DNA of 64,000 nucleotides from Holdemania massiliensis (GTDB lineage: Bacteria > Bacillota_I > Bacilli_A > Erysipelotrichales > Erysipelotrichaceae): the NCBI RefSeq assembly GCF_022440805.1, contig NZ_JAKNTK010000001.1, forward strand, positions 2,232,001 through 2,296,000. The letters run 5' to 3'. Below are positions 40,983 to 49,906 of this stretch, piece after piece. How positions within the stretch are numbered: the stretch's first letter is position 1; each line of letters begins with the position of its first letter. The position numbers were made by a program, and so were the translations under genes. The notes under the pieces are model-generated. The model searched no databases. It was not told the DNA's origin and was given only the letters and a program-made list of their open reading frames with translations.

Positions 40983-41051
40983 AAAACTACATTCTTTTTG
41001 CCACTTTTTTATTGAAACTATTTATCTTTGCAAGTATAACACATTAGCTCT

Positions 41052-41098
41052 TAGGTTTCTATAATCTGCCTCTTCTGTATATTCTGTTTAGAAACCTA
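41052..41098. repeat. 10-bp inverted repeat past the capF end
   Basis: TAGGTTTCTA (41052-41061) and its exact complement (41089-41098) flank 27 bases, with T6 directly after on the plus strand. It may be the operon-end structure of the capsule locus or a remnant of an insertion. Confidence 0.5.
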
Positions 41099-41138
41099 TT
41101 TTTTACTATTTCTCTCAAAAGCTATCACAAACAGATTA

Positions 41139-42335
41139 TCACACAACCTCAAAGAATGTATCCGGTCTATTCGGATTGAAAATCTCATTGCAGGTCATCA
41201 CCGTTACAAGATTTTCTGTCTCACTGAGATTGATAATATTATGTGTCCACCCAGGAATCATATGAACCGCTTCAATTTTGTCTCCACTTACTTCGAATTC
41301 CACGGTCTCGCCTGTATTAATATTGCGTTCTTGAATCAATCCATGTCCCGCAACCACAATAAACAATTCCCATTTACTGTTGTGCCAGTGTTGCCCTTTG
41401 GTAATTCCAGGACGGCTGATGTTAATGCTGACCTGACCACAGTCTTCTGTATGTACCAATTCAGTAAAACTTCCACGGTCATCCACATTCATCTTCAAAG
41501 CATATTTGAATTTATCGGTTGGCAGATACGTGAGATAAAGACTGTAGAGTTTCTTTGCAAAGGTGCCTTCTGGCATCTTGGGCATCATAAGTGTGGTCGG
41601 CTGCTCTTTAAACTGTTGCAGCAAGTCCACAATTTCTCCAAGCGTTACCTTATGCGTTACAGGTACACAGCAATATCTTCCACCTTCCTGCAAAACTGTC
41701 TCCACACCCTCAAACTCACAATGGACTTCTTTACCTTCTAGAAGGTCAAACATCCCTTCAACAAGATCATCAATATAAAGTAGTTCCAATTCGGTGTTTC
41801 TGTCGCTAACCGTAAACTCCTCATCATTGGCCACTGCCCAGCAGAAAGTAGACACTGCAGAATTGTATTTAGGTCTGGAATGTCCCATTAAGTTTGGAAA
41901 ACGATAGACTGCTACCTTTGCACGAGTCTGCTTAGCGTAATCGAAGAACAGCTCTTCTCCTACTTTTTTAGAACGCCCGTATTCGGAATTACCAAAACGA
42001 CCAGCTAAGGTCGCCTGAATGGACGAGGATAACATGATCGTTGCCTTATTCTTATACTTTTTGAGGTTATCGAGCAAATCTGATGCAAAGCCAAAGTTTC
42101 CTTTCATAAAATCTTCCGGATTCTCTGGACGATTTACACCTGCCAGATTAAAGACAAAATCAGCTTTCTGACAATATGTAACAAGTTCCTCAGCGGTGGA
42201 ATTGATATCATACTCATAGATTTCCTCAATTTTGATTTTGGAACGTGTCTTGTTTTTACCGTCTCTAATATTTTTGAGATTGTTTACAAGGGCGGTTCCC
42301 ACCATGCCCTTGGATCCTGTTACTAAGATATTCAT
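41139..42335 (-). CDS. capF: CapF-type bifunctional UDP-sugar reductase/cupin, N-acetyl-L-fucosamine pathway
   Basis: A 398-residue fusion: an SDR reductase (NAD-binding VTGSKGMVG at the N-terminus, SEYGRSKK active-site Tyr-Lys) and a C-terminal cupin (about 245-398) with GQHWHNSKWELF metal-binding His residues. CapF reduces the 4-keto sugar made by CapE to UDP-2-acetamido-2,6-dideoxy-L-talose, the precursor of UDP-L-FucNAc. The ATG at 42333-42335 follows a G-rich site; five codons upstream another ATG is open but poorly placed. It is last in the capsule operon, 46 bases after capG. Confidence 0.92.
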   Translation of the reverse strand: MNILVTGSKGMVGTALVNNLKNIRDGKNKTRSKIKIEEIYEYDINSTAEELVTYCQKADFVFNLAGVNRPENPEDFMKGNFGFASDLLDNLKKYKNKATIMLSSSIQATLAGRFGNSEYGRSKKVGEELFFDYAKQTRAKVAVYRFPNLMGHSRPKYNSAVSTFCWAVANDEEFTVSDRNTELELLYIDDLVEGMFDLLEGKEVHCEFEGVETVLQEGGRYCCVPVTHKVTLGEIVDLLQQFKEQPTTLMMPKMPEGTFAKKLYSLYLTYLPTDKFKYALKMNVDDRGSFTELVHTEDCGQVSINISRPGITKGQHWHNSKWELFIVVAGHGLIQERNINTGETVEFEVSGDKIEAVHMIPGWTHNIINLSETENLVTVMTCNEIFNPNRPDTFFEVV

Positions 42336-42381
42336 CTTGGTTTCCCCCATCTTTATTTCATAACAATATAATGACGTTCAA

Positions 42382-43575
42382 TTACACATCTTTTCTCCAA
42401 ACCATCTTATTAACAACCCCGACATAGCTCTGAATGATCTTAATAACCTTGGAACTCACGTTTTCTTCGATATAGTCTGGCACAGGAATACCATAATCAC
42501 CCGCTTTATTCATCTCCACTGCCGTGTCCACAGACTGCAAAAGACCTCTTTCATCAATCCCAGAAAGAATAAAACAGGCCTTGTCCAATGCCTCAGGACG
42601 CTCTGTAGATGTACGAATACATACTGCTGGGAATGGATGACCGATACTGGTGAAGAAAGAACTTTCCTCAGGCAGTGTTCCGCTGTCAGATACGACTACG
42701 AAAGCATTCATCTGCAAACAATTGTAGTCATGGAAGCCGAGAGGTTCATGTTGGATTACACGTGGGTCTAGCTGGAATCCACTGGTTTCAATTCTCTTTT
42801 TACTACGAGGGTGGCAAGAATAAAGAATAGGCATATCATACTTTTCTGCCATCTTATTGATAGCATTGAAGAGACTAAAGAAATTTTTCTCTGTATCGAT
42901 GTTTTCCTCACGGTGAGCAGACAAGAGAATATACTTTCCTTTTTCAAGACCTAGACGATCATGGATATCTGATGCTTCAATCTCTGCCAGATTGTTGTGT
43001 AGTACTTCTGCCATAGGAGAACCTGTAACATATGTTCTTTCTTTTGGAAGTCCACACTCAGCAAGATAACGACGGGCATGCTCGGAATAAGCCATATTCA
43101 CATCAGAGATAATGTCAACAATTCTACGATTCGTTTCTTCTGGAAGACATTCATCTTTACATCTGTTTCCGGCTTCCATATGAAAGATCGGAATATGCAG
43201 ACGCTTAGCGCCGATGACAGATAAGCAGCTGTTTGTATCTCCAAGCACCAATACTGCATCAGGCTTGATCGCCACCATCAGCTTGTAACTTTGAGCAATG
43301 ATATTGCCACAAGTTTCTCCTAAATCCTCACCAACAGCATTCAAATACACATCCGGATCAACAAGCTTAAGATCCTTAAAGAACACACCATTGAGGTTAT
43401 AGTCGTAGTTTTGACCAGTATGAGCAAGAATTGTATCGAAATACTTACGTGTCTTATTGATAACAGCAGCAAGACGGATAATTTCCGGACGTGTGCCAAC
43501 GATGATCAAGAGTTTCAGTTTACCGTTGTTTTTCCAGTTGATGTTCCGGAAAGTCATGTTATATTTTATATCCAT
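42382..43575 (-). CDS. capG: CapG-type UDP-sugar 2-epimerase, N-acetyl-L-fucosamine pathway
   Basis: A 397-residue non-hydrolysing UDP-GlcNAc 2-epimerase-like enzyme with IVGTRPEIIRL, LGDTNSCLS, FHMEAGNRCKDE and SDSGTLPEESSF. The HMEAGNR variant and position between capE and capF mark it as CapG, which converts UDP-2-acetamido-2,6-dideoxy-L-talose to UDP-L-FucNAc, rather than a second WecB. GAGG lies 6 bases before the ATG. It directly follows the phase-variable SGNH gene. Confidence 0.92.
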   Translation of the reverse strand: MDIKYNMTFRNINWKNNGKLKLLIIVGTRPEIIRLAAVINKTRKYFDTILAHTGQNYDYNLNGVFFKDLKLVDPDVYLNAVGEDLGETCGNIIAQSYKLMVAIKPDAVLVLGDTNSCLSVIGAKRLHIPIFHMEAGNRCKDECLPEETNRRIVDIISDVNMAYSEHARRYLAECGLPKERTYVTGSPMAEVLHNNLAEIEASDIHDRLGLEKGKYILLSAHREENIDTEKNFFSLFNAINKMAEKYDMPILYSCHPRSKKRIETSGFQLDPRVIQHEPLGFHDYNCLQMNAFVVVSDSGTLPEESSFFTSIGHPFPAVCIRTSTERPEALDKACFILSGIDERGLLQSVDTAVEMNKAGDYGIPVPDYIEENVSSKVIKIIQSYVGVVNKMVWRKDV

Positions 43576-43631
43576 ATTCTACCTCACTTTTGCTTCTTAT
43601 GTGATTTATTATATCATGTGAAAGGTTATTT

Positions 43632-44392
43632 TTATTCATAGACATATTCATTAATCAGTGTTGTCCAAAGTTCATATCCTTTTTCATTAATATGGATACC
43701 ATCTTTGCTGAATTCCTGTCGCAGTTCCCCGTTTATATCAGAAAACGCATTATGGAGATTGATATAAATGCATCCGTACTCTTCGGATATGCCCTGAATA
43801 ATTATATTTGCATTTTCTATTTTCTGATTGCTGATTTTAGATGGGCTTCTTACCGGAAGTATACTTTGTACATATATCTCTACATCTGGAATTGCTAAAA
43901 AAGGCGCAAGCAATTCGCTATATTCATTGACCTCATCAAGGTTATTAACGCCTATCATAATAAATATCTTCTTTGGATTTAACTTTTCAACCATGGTCGC
44001 TCTGTATGTCGCATTTATAATGGTATCCCCTGAAACTGAAAGGTTACAAACATTAAGATCCTCATAATATTTCCCCCAATCCCCTAAATACGTGATTGAA
44101 TCTCCGAAAAAAACAATATCTGCAGTATAACCATTCAGAGATTTATTCCATCCAAGTATAATATTCTGCTCACGCAAAGGCATTTCATACTCTGCTAAGC
44201 CGAATTTCTTGAGCACACGGTCACCATAGTTAATCCACCCAATAGCAATAAACGCAATTGATATACACAATAGTAGTACCGTGCTAATCATAAACAACAA
44301 TTTCCATTGGGATTGTTGACGTTTTAAGCATGCTATCTCAGACCGTGACGAGTACCCCCCCCCCCGATCTGTGAATTTAGCTTTTTATTCAT
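43632..44392 (-). pseudogene. Membrane-anchored SGNH/GDSL hydrolase, frame-shifted by a poly-G tract (phase-variable candidate, OFF here)
   Basis: The natural start is the ATG at 44390-44392, with AGGA about 9 bases upstream. After nine codons the gene runs into 11 G and hits TAG at 44333-44335. With 12 (or 9) G the frame joins the open reading frame that continues to 43632. The restored protein (about 253 residues) would have a short cytosolic tail with a Gly linker, one transmembrane helix (FMISTVLLLCISIAFIAIGW), and an outside SGNH domain with FFGDSITYLGDWG, a GVNN block and the DGIHINEKG Asp-His pair. It may remove or add acyl groups on the capsule. A sequencing error in the G run would give the same picture. 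Confidence 0.75.
44355..44365 (-). repeat. 11-base homopolymeric G tract (contingency locus)
   Basis: Eleven C in a row on the plus strand, reading as G11 in the coding direction, at codon 10 of the SGNH hydrolase gene. It is the longest G/C homopolymer noticed in the window. Slippage by one base would switch the gene between ON (9 or 12 G) and OFF (10 or 11 G). Confidence 0.9.
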
Positions 44393-44450
44393 ATTATTCT
44401 TCCTCGTTTTCCTTGCATTCTTATCCACGCAATTCTTTATATTTTGTTTA

Positions 44451-45488
44451 CTATATTCCTTTGGCCAATTCGTCTTGAATATATTGCAATGAAGCGATCT
44501 TCTCTTTCGTCTGTTCCACAGTCAAATGCAGAGCGTTATTTGAGTTGAACTCCGTCAAGTGGTTCCTGTCTGCCTCGCCCTGTGTAAAGAATTTATCGTA
44601 ATTCAAGCCACGCTTATCAGCTGGAACACGGTAAAAATTCCCCATATCCACTGCATGCTCGCATTCCTCATTGGTAAGTAATGTCTCATACATTTTTTCA
44701 CCATGACGAATCCCGATCACTTTGATATCTTCCTTCTTTCCACCGAAGAGTTCACATACTGCTTCTGCCTGTGTCCTGATGGTGCAAGCCGGTGCTTTCT
44801 GGACGAGAATATCACCATTCTCTCCGTGTTCAAATGCGAACAAAACCAAATCCACTGCTTCATCTAGACTCATGATGAATCTTGTCATATTCGGTTCCGT
44901 AAGTGTGATTGGATTGCCGTTTCTGATCTGTTCAATCCACAGAGGAATAACGGAACCACGTGAACACATTACATTACCATATCTGGTACAACATATTTTT
45001 GTTTTTCTTGAATCTCGGCTTCTTGCAACCGCAACCTTTTCTTCCATTGCTTTGGATGTTCCCATGGCGTTCACTGGGTATGCCGCTTTATCGGTCGAGA
45101 GACAAATTACACACTCCACATTCTCAGCAATTGCTGCAGTTAATACATTATCCGTTCCTATAATATTTGTACGCACTGCCTCCATCGGGAAGAACTCACA
45201 AGAAGGCACCTGTTTAAGTGCAGCTGCGTGGAAAATAAAGTCCACACTATGCATAGCATTTTTAACAGACTGCAGTTCTCTCACATCTCCGATATAGAAT
45301 TTGATCTTATCAGCTACTTCTGGAAACTTTACCTGAAAATCATGCCGCATATCATCCTGTTTCTTTTCATCTCTTGAGAAAATACGAATTTCTCCTATAT
45401 CAGTCTTAAGGAAGCGATTAAGAACTGCATTACCAAAAGACCCAGTTCCCCCCGTAATTAAAAGTGTTTTATTCGTAAAAAGCCCCAT
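44451..45488 (-). CDS. capE: CapE-type UDP-GlcNAc 4,6-dehydratase/5-epimerase
   Basis: A 345-residue extended SDR of the CapE/WbjB group. It has LITGGTGSFGNAVL for NAD, SRDEKKQDDMR, HAAALKQVPSCE, and CLSTDKAAYPVNAMGTSK (core AYPVNAMGTSK) with the Met-x-x-x-Lys active site of inverting dehydratases. It turns UDP-GlcNAc into UDP-2-acetamido-2,6-dideoxy-L-arabino-hexos-4-ulose, the first step to UDP-L-FucNAc. GGAGG lies 9 bases before the ATG; the gene follows wecB by one base. CapF and CapG downstream complete the pathway. Confidence 0.94.
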   Translation of the reverse strand: MGLFTNKTLLITGGTGSFGNAVLNRFLKTDIGEIRIFSRDEKKQDDMRHDFQVKFPEVADKIKFYIGDVRELQSVKNAMHSVDFIFHAAALKQVPSCEFFPMEAVRTNIIGTDNVLTAAIAENVECVICLSTDKAAYPVNAMGTSKAMEEKVAVARSRDSRKTKICCTRYGNVMCSRGSVIPLWIEQIRNGNPITLTEPNMTRFIMSLDEAVDLVLFAFEHGENGDILVQKAPACTIRTQAEAVCELFGGKKEDIKVIGIRHGEKMYETLLTNEECEHAVDMGNFYRVPADKRGLNYDKFFTQGEADRNHLTEFNSNNALHLTVEQTKEKIASLQYIQDELAKGI

Positions 45489-45489
45489 T

Positions 45490-46584
45490 TTAATAATCCT
45501 CCAATATATCTGCTATTCTCTTACAAGCGAAGCCATCACCGTATGGGTTACTAGCTTTACTCATTATGTCGTATGCACTCTTGTCTTCAAGCAATAGCTT
45601 GAAATTATCATAAATCATCTGTTCATCCGTCCCGACCAACTTCAATGTACCTGCCTTGATACCTTCTGGTCTCTCGGTAGTGTCACGCATAACAAGCACA
45701 GGCTTTCCTAAGGACGGAGCTTCCTCCTGTATTCCGCCGCTGTCTGTGAGAATCATATAGCTCCGGCTAAGCAGATTGTGAAAGTCTAAAACCTCCAACG
45801 GTTCGATGATATGTATTCTATCACATCCACCCAACTCCTGTTTTGCAGCTTCACGCACAAGAGGATTCATGTGGATTGGATAAATTGCTTTAACATCTGG
45901 ATGCTCGTCCATAATACGTCGAATTGCACGGAACATATGTTGCATCGGTTCGCCAAGATTTTCTCGACGGTGTGCGGTGATTACAATTAACCTGCTACCT
46001 TTTGCCCAATTAAGTTCTGGGTGACTATAGTCGTTGCGGACTGTCGTTTTAAGCGCATCGATTGCCGTGTTACCAGTCACATGGATACTTTCTGCTTTCT
46101 TTCCTTCCCTCAGCAAATTCTCTTTGGAAAGTTCAGTAGGAGAGAAATTATACTTTGCAACAATACCAACAACCTGCCGATTGAATTCTTCTGGATACGG
46201 ACTATAGATATCATAAGTGCGAAGTCCAGCTTCCACATGCCCTAAATCAATCTTCTTATAGAAACAAGCCAGTGCAGTCACAAATGTGGTGCTAGTATCG
46301 CCATGAACCAAAACTACATCGGGCTTTACCTCATCAAGCACTGCTCCGATTTGATTTAGAATGTTTGTAGTTATATCAAACAGAGTTTGCTTGTCCTTCA
46401 TGATAGATAGGTCGTAGTCCGGCACCACGTGGAATGTCTCCAGAACCTGGTCAAGCATCTGTCGGTGCTGTCCTGTTACACAGACCACTGTTTTTAAGTT
46501 TTCTCGTGTCTTGAGCTCATTGACAAGAGGACACATCTTTATTGCTTCGGGTCTTGTACCAAAGACAAGCATTATTTTTTTCAT
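45490..46584 (-). CDS. wecB: UDP-N-acetylglucosamine 2-epimerase (non-hydrolysing)
   Basis: A 364-residue WecB/MnaA enzyme: VFGTRPEAIKMCPLV, VHGDTSTTF, HVEAGLRT and TDSGGIQEEAP are all intact. It interconverts UDP-GlcNAc and UDP-ManNAc. It lies 21 bases after wecC, which oxidises its product, so the pair makes UDP-ManNAcA for the polymer. It is also needed for wall teichoic acid linkage in many Firmicutes, but its place in this operon argues for capsule use. Confidence 0.95.
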   Translation of the reverse strand: MKKIMLVFGTRPEAIKMCPLVNELKTRENLKTVVCVTGQHRQMLDQVLETFHVVPDYDLSIMKDKQTLFDITTNILNQIGAVLDEVKPDVVLVHGDTSTTFVTALACFYKKIDLGHVEAGLRTYDIYSPYPEEFNRQVVGIVAKYNFSPTELSKENLLREGKKAESIHVTGNTAIDALKTTVRNDYSHPELNWAKGSRLIVITAHRRENLGEPMQHMFRAIRRIMDEHPDVKAIYPIHMNPLVREAAKQELGGCDRIHIIEPLEVLDFHNLLSRSYMILTDSGGIQEEAPSLGKPVLVMRDTTERPEGIKAGTLKLVGTDEQMIYDNFKLLLEDKSAYDIMSKASNPYGDGFACKRIADILEDY

Positions 46585-46605
46585 TTTATTACATCTCTTT
46601 TCTAA

Positions 46606-47829
46606 TTATAGACCATATGTGCCTTCAATATTGCAAATATGCCTTGTATCAAAAATTACCTTACCAGCAAGTTTATACATATTCTGTTTAATCTCATCAT
46701 GAGCAACAAGCAGAACAACTAGATCGACAGCATTCAAGAATTCATCTAAATCATGTATCTGATTCGGCACTTCATTTCTCTCAATGAATGGATCATAGAC
46801 CTTCACAAGGTTGCCACAAAGATGCCGCTCCATGGATTCCAGCATCTGAAGAGTGGGTGACTCACGCATGTCATCGACGTTCTCTTTGTAGGTAAGACCA
46901 TACAAGCCTACACGGGTAAGATCAGTCAGATCTTGCTCCTTCATGATTTCATATATACGGTTCAACACGAAGTCTGGCATACTGTCATTGGTCTTCATGG
47001 ACTCATCAATGACCTTTGCAAGACTTGGATAGTCGCCAACAAGGAACCAAGGATCAACAGAGATGCAGTGACCACCTACACCCGGACCGGGCTGAAGGAT
47101 ATTTACACGAGGATGCATATTACAGATTTTAATAATCTCATACACATCCATGTTGTCATGTCGGCAAATTTTCGCAAGCTCATTTGCAAAAGCGATGTTG
47201 ACTGCACGAAAAGTGTTCTCCACAACCTTACTCATTTCTGCTGTGCGAATATCCGTCACCACAATATCACCCTGACAGAAAGAAGCATACAATTCCTTAA
47301 TCTTCTCACCAATAGATTTATTATCTGCACCGATAGTACGATTATTGTGAAGTAGTTCAAAGATCATGTTGCCAGGAATGATACGCTCTGGAGCATGAGC
47401 AAGATTTATGTCCTTTCCAATTACAAAACCTTCAGCCTCTATTACTGGGCGAACGAATTTATCAATTGTTCCGGGAGATACTGTTGATTCAATAACCACA
47501 GTCGCACCTTCAGGACACACTTTCATAATAGCTTTTACAGCTGATACAACAAAACAAGCATCGACCTTTTTGGAAAATTTATCATACGGAGTAGGAACGG
47601 AAACAATGTATGTATCCGTCTTCTGATACTCAGTAGTAAATTTGATGCCAGCATCCATCGCTTTAACAAACAGTTCATCAAGACCATCTTCCTTGAAAGT
47701 AGTATGACCTGCATTGAGTGTATCAATCAACTCTTTACTATAATCTGTTCCGACTACCTCAACACCATGGGAAGCCATCATAAGGGCTGTGGGAAGTCCG
47801 ATATAACCGAGTCCAATTACATTAATCAT
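46606..47829 (-). CDS. wecC: UDP-N-acetyl-D-mannosamine dehydrogenase
   Basis: A 407-residue UDP-sugar 6-dehydrogenase of the WecC type. NAD-binding GLGYIGLPTALMMASHG is at the N-terminus, the STVSPGT and EMSKVVENTFRAVNI motifs lie mid-protein, and the catalytic Cys is in GPGVGGHCISVDPWFL near residue 255. It oxidises UDP-ManNAc to UDP-ManNAcA. The WecC-specific EMSK motif and adjacency to wecB separate it from UDP-Glc dehydrogenase. Confidence 0.94.
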   Translation of the reverse strand: MINVIGLGYIGLPTALMMASHGVEVVGTDYSKELIDTLNAGHTTFKEDGLDELFVKAMDAGIKFTTEYQKTDTYIVSVPTPYDKFSKKVDACFVVSAVKAIMKVCPEGATVVIESTVSPGTIDKFVRPVIEAEGFVIGKDINLAHAPERIIPGNMIFELLHNNRTIGADNKSIGEKIKELYASFCQGDIVVTDIRTAEMSKVVENTFRAVNIAFANELAKICRHDNMDVYEIIKICNMHPRVNILQPGPGVGGHCISVDPWFLVGDYPSLAKVIDESMKTNDSMPDFVLNRIYEIMKEQDLTDLTRVGLYGLTYKENVDDMRESPTLQMLESMERHLCGNLVKVYDPFIERNEVPNQIHDLDEFLNAVDLVVLLVAHDEIKQNMYKLAGKVIFDTRHICNIEGTYGL

Positions 47830-47850
47830 TTATGTTTGTCTCCCTTCTTA

Positions 47851-49860
47851 TTAGTTCATATTAGGATAAATTATTGTTTTGCATAAAACACAATGTGAAT
47901 TTTGTACTAAGTGTTCTATTTCGATAATATTTGTTGTTTCCCACTTACCATAATCCATTGAATATAATCCCTCTGTAACTCGTGCGATACCATTGGTTTC
48001 TACACGTAAGCAAACGTCAGAATTATTCATGAAAATTGAGTCATCTGATATATAAACATTTACATCAGGATGAAGAACAAGTCTCGAAATAACACTAACG
48101 ATATTATCACCTGTAATGGTGTCATCTATTTCAACATGATTATTGTCGATCTCTATTTCTCTGTCATGTATATATTTTGATAACACGTCAGCATACTCGA
48201 TTGATCCAGAAAATTTACATATATTGTTTTCTTGTTTCTTACCCCATTCTTTTATATATACTTTGCGGATACTAGCAAACATACTGTTGCCCATAAAAAA
48301 ATCGTTCTGTTCAAGATGATTAATTTGAACTGTAGAATGCGATTCTATTGATCTCAATCTATTCCTCACAACAGTATTTCCAGTATAACTGCCTGTTCCT
48401 GGATCAATTATGAACGGTTTATCTAGATAACATAGTATAAATGACAATTTGTCGTTATGAGTATGACTGTTCATACCATACAGAAATGGATCAGGAGCCG
48501 CAAAGTTTAGATAAAACAAATGAGACCTAAATGTGCTATTGTAACCCTTATCAAAGAAGTAAATATTATCAGATATTTCTGACTGCATTCTGTCAGTTAC
48601 ATTTTCACAAAATATCACTAATTCGCTTGGAATTGTATCCATTGTACTTGCTTGACCAAGAATTGTTTCTGCCATCCTAATAAAATATGAAGCATCCGGC
48701 GATTTAGTTTGCGAAAGCCGGAAAATATGTCCGCTATCATTATCACCAATTTGACACCACGTATTGTCTGGAAGATGCAAAGCTCTGATATAGTTCAACG
48801 CAGTAAAAAGACGGTTCTGATATTCTGAAGAAAATTGTGTTCCATCAGTGTTTCTGCGAAGGATCATAGGCACACAAAACATTTCACCAACAAATTGCAA
48901 GTATTGTGATGAACCCTCAAACCCAGTGCCATCCTCTAAAATCTGCCGCCGGATTTCTTTTTCAAAGGATTTGTATACATTTGCAAGAAAGGATTTTTCT
49001 CCTGGTAGAAATGGAAAAGTTGTAGCTATTACAGCAAGCCCGACAAGTCCGCCTAGATAATGATTTGATGTCACACCACCAATATTTTCTACATTTTGCA
49101 TAATAAATTTTTGATGTAAAGAGGCACACGAAGCAACACAGGCACAGAACTCCGTATCAGCAACAGAACTATTTAAAATCAACTGATAAGATAAAAGAAT
49201 GTTCGCAATTCTTATACCAGTTTCCATAGATGGATGCCAATTTGGACCAGTTTCCCAGTCATTATTATCCATCCAATTAAGAATAGTTTCTTTCACAAAT
49301 ATCGCATATCGTTCATCACCGTGGATTTTGTAATATAATGCTGGTGCAAAAAGATATTGCATTCTTGATAACTCCCAAACATTCTTTATTTCCACTCCTG
49401 TTGGTTTGTGTGTATAGTGTGAATCTGAATAATGGAATTTCCCGAAAGTATAACCAGATTCATAATCAGTGTACCATTTCACTCCATTTCCAATATCGTC
49501 ATAAAGCTCATCAGCATAGGTATTCAATAACAGAAACTTATGATTTAAAGCTGCATCTGCTGCATTTTTTAACGTATCATTAAATCTTTTGCTTTTTCGT
49601 AGATACGCAATAGCTTTTTCGATATCTGTAGTAAGCAAAGAGCATACACTATTAGCTTTAATGTAAGCTCCTGCTTCTTTCCTCTCAATATTTAGTTTCC
49701 TTGCGATACGGTCACTTTCAGTTGAATACATAGTACGTGAATTAATGGATTTTACTTGGTACATTAATTTGTGAGTATATCGATGCAGATAAAACATTAT
49801 ATATCCAGGAATAAATTTTCTGTTTTTATATATTCTAATTAGTTTCTGTGCTATCTTCAC
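47851..49860 (-). CDS. Heparinase II/III family protein
   Basis: A 669-residue protein with the two-part heparinase II/III layout: an N-terminal alpha-toroid (about 60-370, with WHPSMETGIRIANILLSYQ, core ETGIRIANILL) and a C-terminal beta-sandwich (about 390-660) with SHTHNDKLSF and FIIDPGTGSYTG. Members are polysaccharide lyases, though copies inside capsule operons have uncertain roles (trimming, release or turnover of polymer). No signal peptide is visible, which suggests that it stays inside or uses another route. It follows the bi-domain oxidoreductase, a pairing seen in other capsule loci. Confidence 0.85.
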   Translation of the reverse strand: MKIAQKLIRIYKNRKFIPGYIMFYLHRYTHKLMYQVKSINSRTMYSTESDRIARKLNIERKEAGAYIKANSVCSLLTTDIEKAIAYLRKSKRFNDTLKNAADAALNHKFLLLNTYADELYDDIGNGVKWYTDYESGYTFGKFHYSDSHYTHKPTGVEIKNVWELSRMQYLFAPALYYKIHGDERYAIFVKETILNWMDNNDWETGPNWHPSMETGIRIANILLSYQLILNSSVADTEFCACVASCASLHQKFIMQNVENIGGVTSNHYLGGLVGLAVIATTFPFLPGEKSFLANVYKSFEKEIRRQILEDGTGFEGSSQYLQFVGEMFCVPMILRRNTDGTQFSSEYQNRLFTALNYIRALHLPDNTWCQIGDNDSGHIFRLSQTKSPDASYFIRMAETILGQASTMDTIPSELVIFCENVTDRMQSEISDNIYFFDKGYNSTFRSHLFYLNFAAPDPFLYGMNSHTHNDKLSFILCYLDKPFIIDPGTGSYTGNTVVRNRLRSIESHSTVQINHLEQNDFFMGNSMFASIRKVYIKEWGKKQENNICKFSGSIEYADVLSKYIHDREIEIDNNHVEIDDTITGDNIVSVISRLVLHPDVNVYISDDSIFMNNSDVCLRVETNGIARVTEGLYSMDYGKWETTNIIEIEHLVQNSHCVLCKTIIYPNMN

Positions 49861-49906
49861 TAAATATTTATTTCCTTTCTACTATGATCATAATAATGAA
49901 TCATAG

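Noticed and set aside
42382..43575. Second copy of wecB
   Set aside because: Motifs differ (HMEAGNR instead of HVEAGLRT) and it lies between capE and capF, so it is CapG and not a duplicate.
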